Position numbers and translations under genes: made by a program | In this document: positions 61,738 to 64,000 of the stretch, one piece after another | How the letters are laid out: each line of letters begins with the position of its first letter | How positions within the stretch are numbered: position 1 is the first letter of the stretch | NCBI GenBank assembly: GCA_014529385.2 | Contig: CM043967.1 | Span: forward strand, 8,216,501-8,280,500 | DNA length: 64,000 bases | Origin: Adiantum capillus-veneris | Lineage: Eukaryota; Streptophyta; Polypodiopsida; Polypodiales; Pteridaceae | Reading direction: 5' to 3' | The notes under the pieces: model-generated | What the model was told of the DNA's origin: nothing | Databases searched by the model: none | What the model saw: the letters and a program-made list of their open reading frames with translations, nothing else

Positions 61738-64000
61738 CGGTCCAAGGATAAAGGAGTTTACAAAGGTAAAAATAAAATCTCTCCTGAAGAGCTTGAATCT
61801 TTTCGCAAGGACCATAAGTGTTTCAAGTGTGGGGAGCAAGGACATGGAAATCGTTCTTTCCCCAAGAAGAATACTCGCAATGAGACTCCTAGGGCTTCCA
61901 CCATCGAAGCTCCAAAAGAGGATACTCATTGCAAAGGATCATCACTTTCCTATGCTTGGGGAAAGGTAAGAGAGCATGATGCCTTCATCTTGTTTGACCC
62001 TGGCTCTACTCTAAACTTTATATCAATGGAGTTGGCCACCAAGTTGGGCATTTAAGCTTTTCAGATGGAAGATATGGTAATGGCTGACGCAGCTTTCAAG
62101 GGACAACAAGCCTCTGTTACTCCCTTGATTGGGAAGTTGAGGTTTCATGTCCAGAGCTATGTCGACAAAGAAGACTTCTTCATCTCTCCTCTCCAACATG
62201 AGGATGCTATCCTAGGGGCACCATGGTTTGATCGCATGGCTTCCAACATGAAGTTCCCTGAAAGGAGAATCTACTTCACCTACACAGGAAAGAACATGTA
62301 TATAGATGCTAGTGAGCGTGGTTGCACTATTCCACTTGTAAATCCTCTTTCTTTTGATAAGTCAATGAAGAGCTCAGTTTCTGCGTACATGATTTTTGTC
62401 AAAGAGTCTCGAAAAGATACTAATGTTTCATCAAATGTAAATGGTAGGAATCAAGAAGAGTTAGACTTGTCTAATTTTCTAAAAGGATTCCAAGATGTGT
62501 TCATCGATGATATCCCTATGGACTTACCTCCAACACGAGGGGATGATGACCATCGCATTGAGCTCCTTCTAAGAAGCTCACCGCCTAACAAACCTCCTTA
62601 TCGATTCTCACAAGCTCAACAAGAGGAGATCATGAGGCAAGTACAAGAATTGGTAGACAAAGGGATGGTGAGGCCTAGTTCCTCTCCCTTTTGTTCTTCA
62701 GTCCTTTTAGTGCAAAAGAAAGATAGTACATACCGTATGTGTGTGGACTATTGAGCACTAAACCATATCACTATCAAAAACAGATTTCCTGTGCCTCGGG
62801 TAGAAGATCTGTTTGATAAGCTACAAGGCTCTACCTACTTCAGTAGGATTGACCTTAAGAGTGTCTATAATCAAATAAGGATAGTGGATGAAGAGATCCT
62901 AAAGACCGCGTTTCGCACAACATTTGGTCTTTATGATTATCTAGTCATGCCTTTTGGCTTGACTAATGCACCAGCTACGTTCAATCGTCTGATGGAGAAA
63001 ATTTTTAGACCTTATCTCAAATTCACTGGAGTGTTCTTTGATGATATCATCATCTACTCCAAGTCTTTGGAGGAACATAAGCAACATCTCCAAGTGATTT
63101 TTCAAGCATTAAGGGAGAACAAGCTTTTTCTCAACCAAAAGAAAAGTGAATTCTTCCTTCAAGAGATTCAATACCTAGGTCATATTATCTCTCACGATGG
63201 TATCCGTATGGATCCATCAAAGTTAGAGGTAATAAAATCATGGCCTAACCCAAGAAATCTACATGAGCTAAGAAGCTTTATTGGTATGTGCGCATACTAT
63301 AGACGCTTCATAGAAAAATTCTCTCAAGTAGCAGGACCACTACACGACTTAACTAAGAAGAACATTAAGTATGTATGGACTGCTAAGGAGCAAAATGCTT
63401 TTGAAAAGCTCAAAGAGAAGCTTACTTCCCAACCAGTCCTCGTGCCGCTCCGGATCTCTCAAAGCCATTTGAGGTCCAATGTGATGCTTGTGGTGATTGC
63501 CTTGGAGCAGTTTTGCTTCAAGAAGGGCATGCCATAGCATATGAGAGTCGAAGGCTCAATACTGTTGAACGAGTCTTGGGCATTTATGAGAAAGAGGTTT
63601 TAGTTGTTTTACATGCCCTAGACACATGGAAGCACTACCTATTGGGGACTCCATTTATCTTACGAACCGACCCACCAAAGTCTCAAGTATTTCATGACAC
63701 AAACCAAGCTTTTCGACAAACAATTGAGGTGGGCCAATTTTCTTTTGCAATTTAATTTCCATATTGCTCACATAGCTGGTAAGCACAATCAAGTGGCCGA
63801 TGCACTTTCACGACGACCAAAAGTTAATGCGGTGTCTATAGCTACTCACAATGATCTGTCCTTTATGATATATGAGTATGCTACTGACCCTGACTTTAGA
63901 GACATAATGTCAGCCCTTGCTTTGGGGAAGAAAGAGGAACCATTCACCTGCAGGATGGTTATCTTCTCCACGGCAATAGGCTATGTGTTACCCATTCCCT
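60543..64000 (+). pseudogene. Ty3/gypsy gag-pol polyprotein, broken, runs off the window
   Basis: Gag likely starts at ATG 60543 (MADNNQESRMNIDSFDFAHE), shifts frame near 60745 and continues to 62055. The capsid domain reads FIQQFYVAFGDEGFTESSKL to FCAGLPEEMAKYINSQWP. An AAC run gives poly-Asn (61706-61737), then a zinc knuckle, CFKCGEQGHGNRSF, in which the fourth Cys is Phe. The protease loop is FDPGSTLNFIS, and GAPWF follows at about 62215. RT starts after the protease (PYRFSQAQQEEI; STYRMCVDY), is cut by a TGA at 62752 where an Arg codon is expected, and goes on through SRIDLKSVYNQIRI, VMPFGLTNAPATF and FFDDIIIYS (63034-63060). RNase H is in shifted frames (CDACGDCLGAVLLQ; HIAGKHNQVADALS). 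A linker, DGYLLHGNRLCVTHS, ends the window. Two stops (62053, 62752) and at least four frameshifts disable it, but motifs are otherwise well kept, so decay is recent. Confidence 0.85.

Overview
The window is repeat-dense, AT-rich nuclear DNA of a plant, and almost everything that can be recognised is a transposable element. The plant assignment rests on LTR retrotransposons primed by initiator-Met and Asp tRNAs, plant-type Ty3/gypsy gag-pol, and LTRs with polypurine-tract/TG junctions typical of chromoviruses. A full-length piggyBac transposase gene, very long LTRs and deep nesting suggest a large genome outside the flowering plants (gymnosperm, fern or lycophyte), but I cannot name the species. 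I see no rRNA gene, no CRISPR array and no ordinary host gene with a recognisable product.

Layout. 1-3521: a decayed Ty3/gypsy 3' region (integrase tail, a misplaced protease-like segment, Gln/Pro-rich repeats) and an unidentified ORF. 3522-26031: that ORF is split by a 22.5-kb chain of one non-autonomous LTR element, LTR1-INT1-LTR2-INT2-LTR3-INT3-LTR4-INT4-LTR5. Each LTR is about 3.4 kb and each internal domain about 0.7 kb. Every internal domain starts with an initiator-Met primer-binding site; INT1, INT2 and INT4 keep the start of a gag gene and a polypurine tract, whereas INT3 has lost its 3' half. One target-site duplication (ACATT) flanks the whole chain. LTR1 carries two further nested insertions, and INT3/LTR4 are fused by a deletion. 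26032-31213: the rest of the split ORF, then another long LTR-like region ending in an initiator-Met-type PBS, then a SINE-like segment. 31218-36681: a complete piggyBac element (TTAA duplications, 15-bp TIRs, transposase of about 800 residues). 36835-44210: a 7.4-kb LTR element with a decayed tRNA-Asp PBS, no recognisable polyprotein and a GTTAG duplication. 44216-57290: decayed retroelement sequence, with a gypsy protease fragment near 48.6 kb, a reverse-strand PBS at 53.04 kb and a second copy of the 26.4-kb LTR family at 55.2 kb. 57340-58524: a fragment of a LINE-type non-LTR retrotransposon (endonuclease to reverse transcriptase). 58618-64000: the 5' half of a recently active-looking but broken Ty3/gypsy element (LTR, PBS, gag, protease, RT, RNase H), cut by the window edge.

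Relationships. The order of events can be partly read: an older gypsy-derived ORF was hit by the long-LTR element; the chain formed; two elements then entered LTR1. The piggyBac element and the tRNA-Asp element landed about 150 bp apart in older sequence. The short-internal chain and the tRNA-Asp element encode no replication proteins, so both would depend on enzymes supplied by autonomous relatives. The only long uninterrupted protein-coding frame in the window is the piggyBac transposase.
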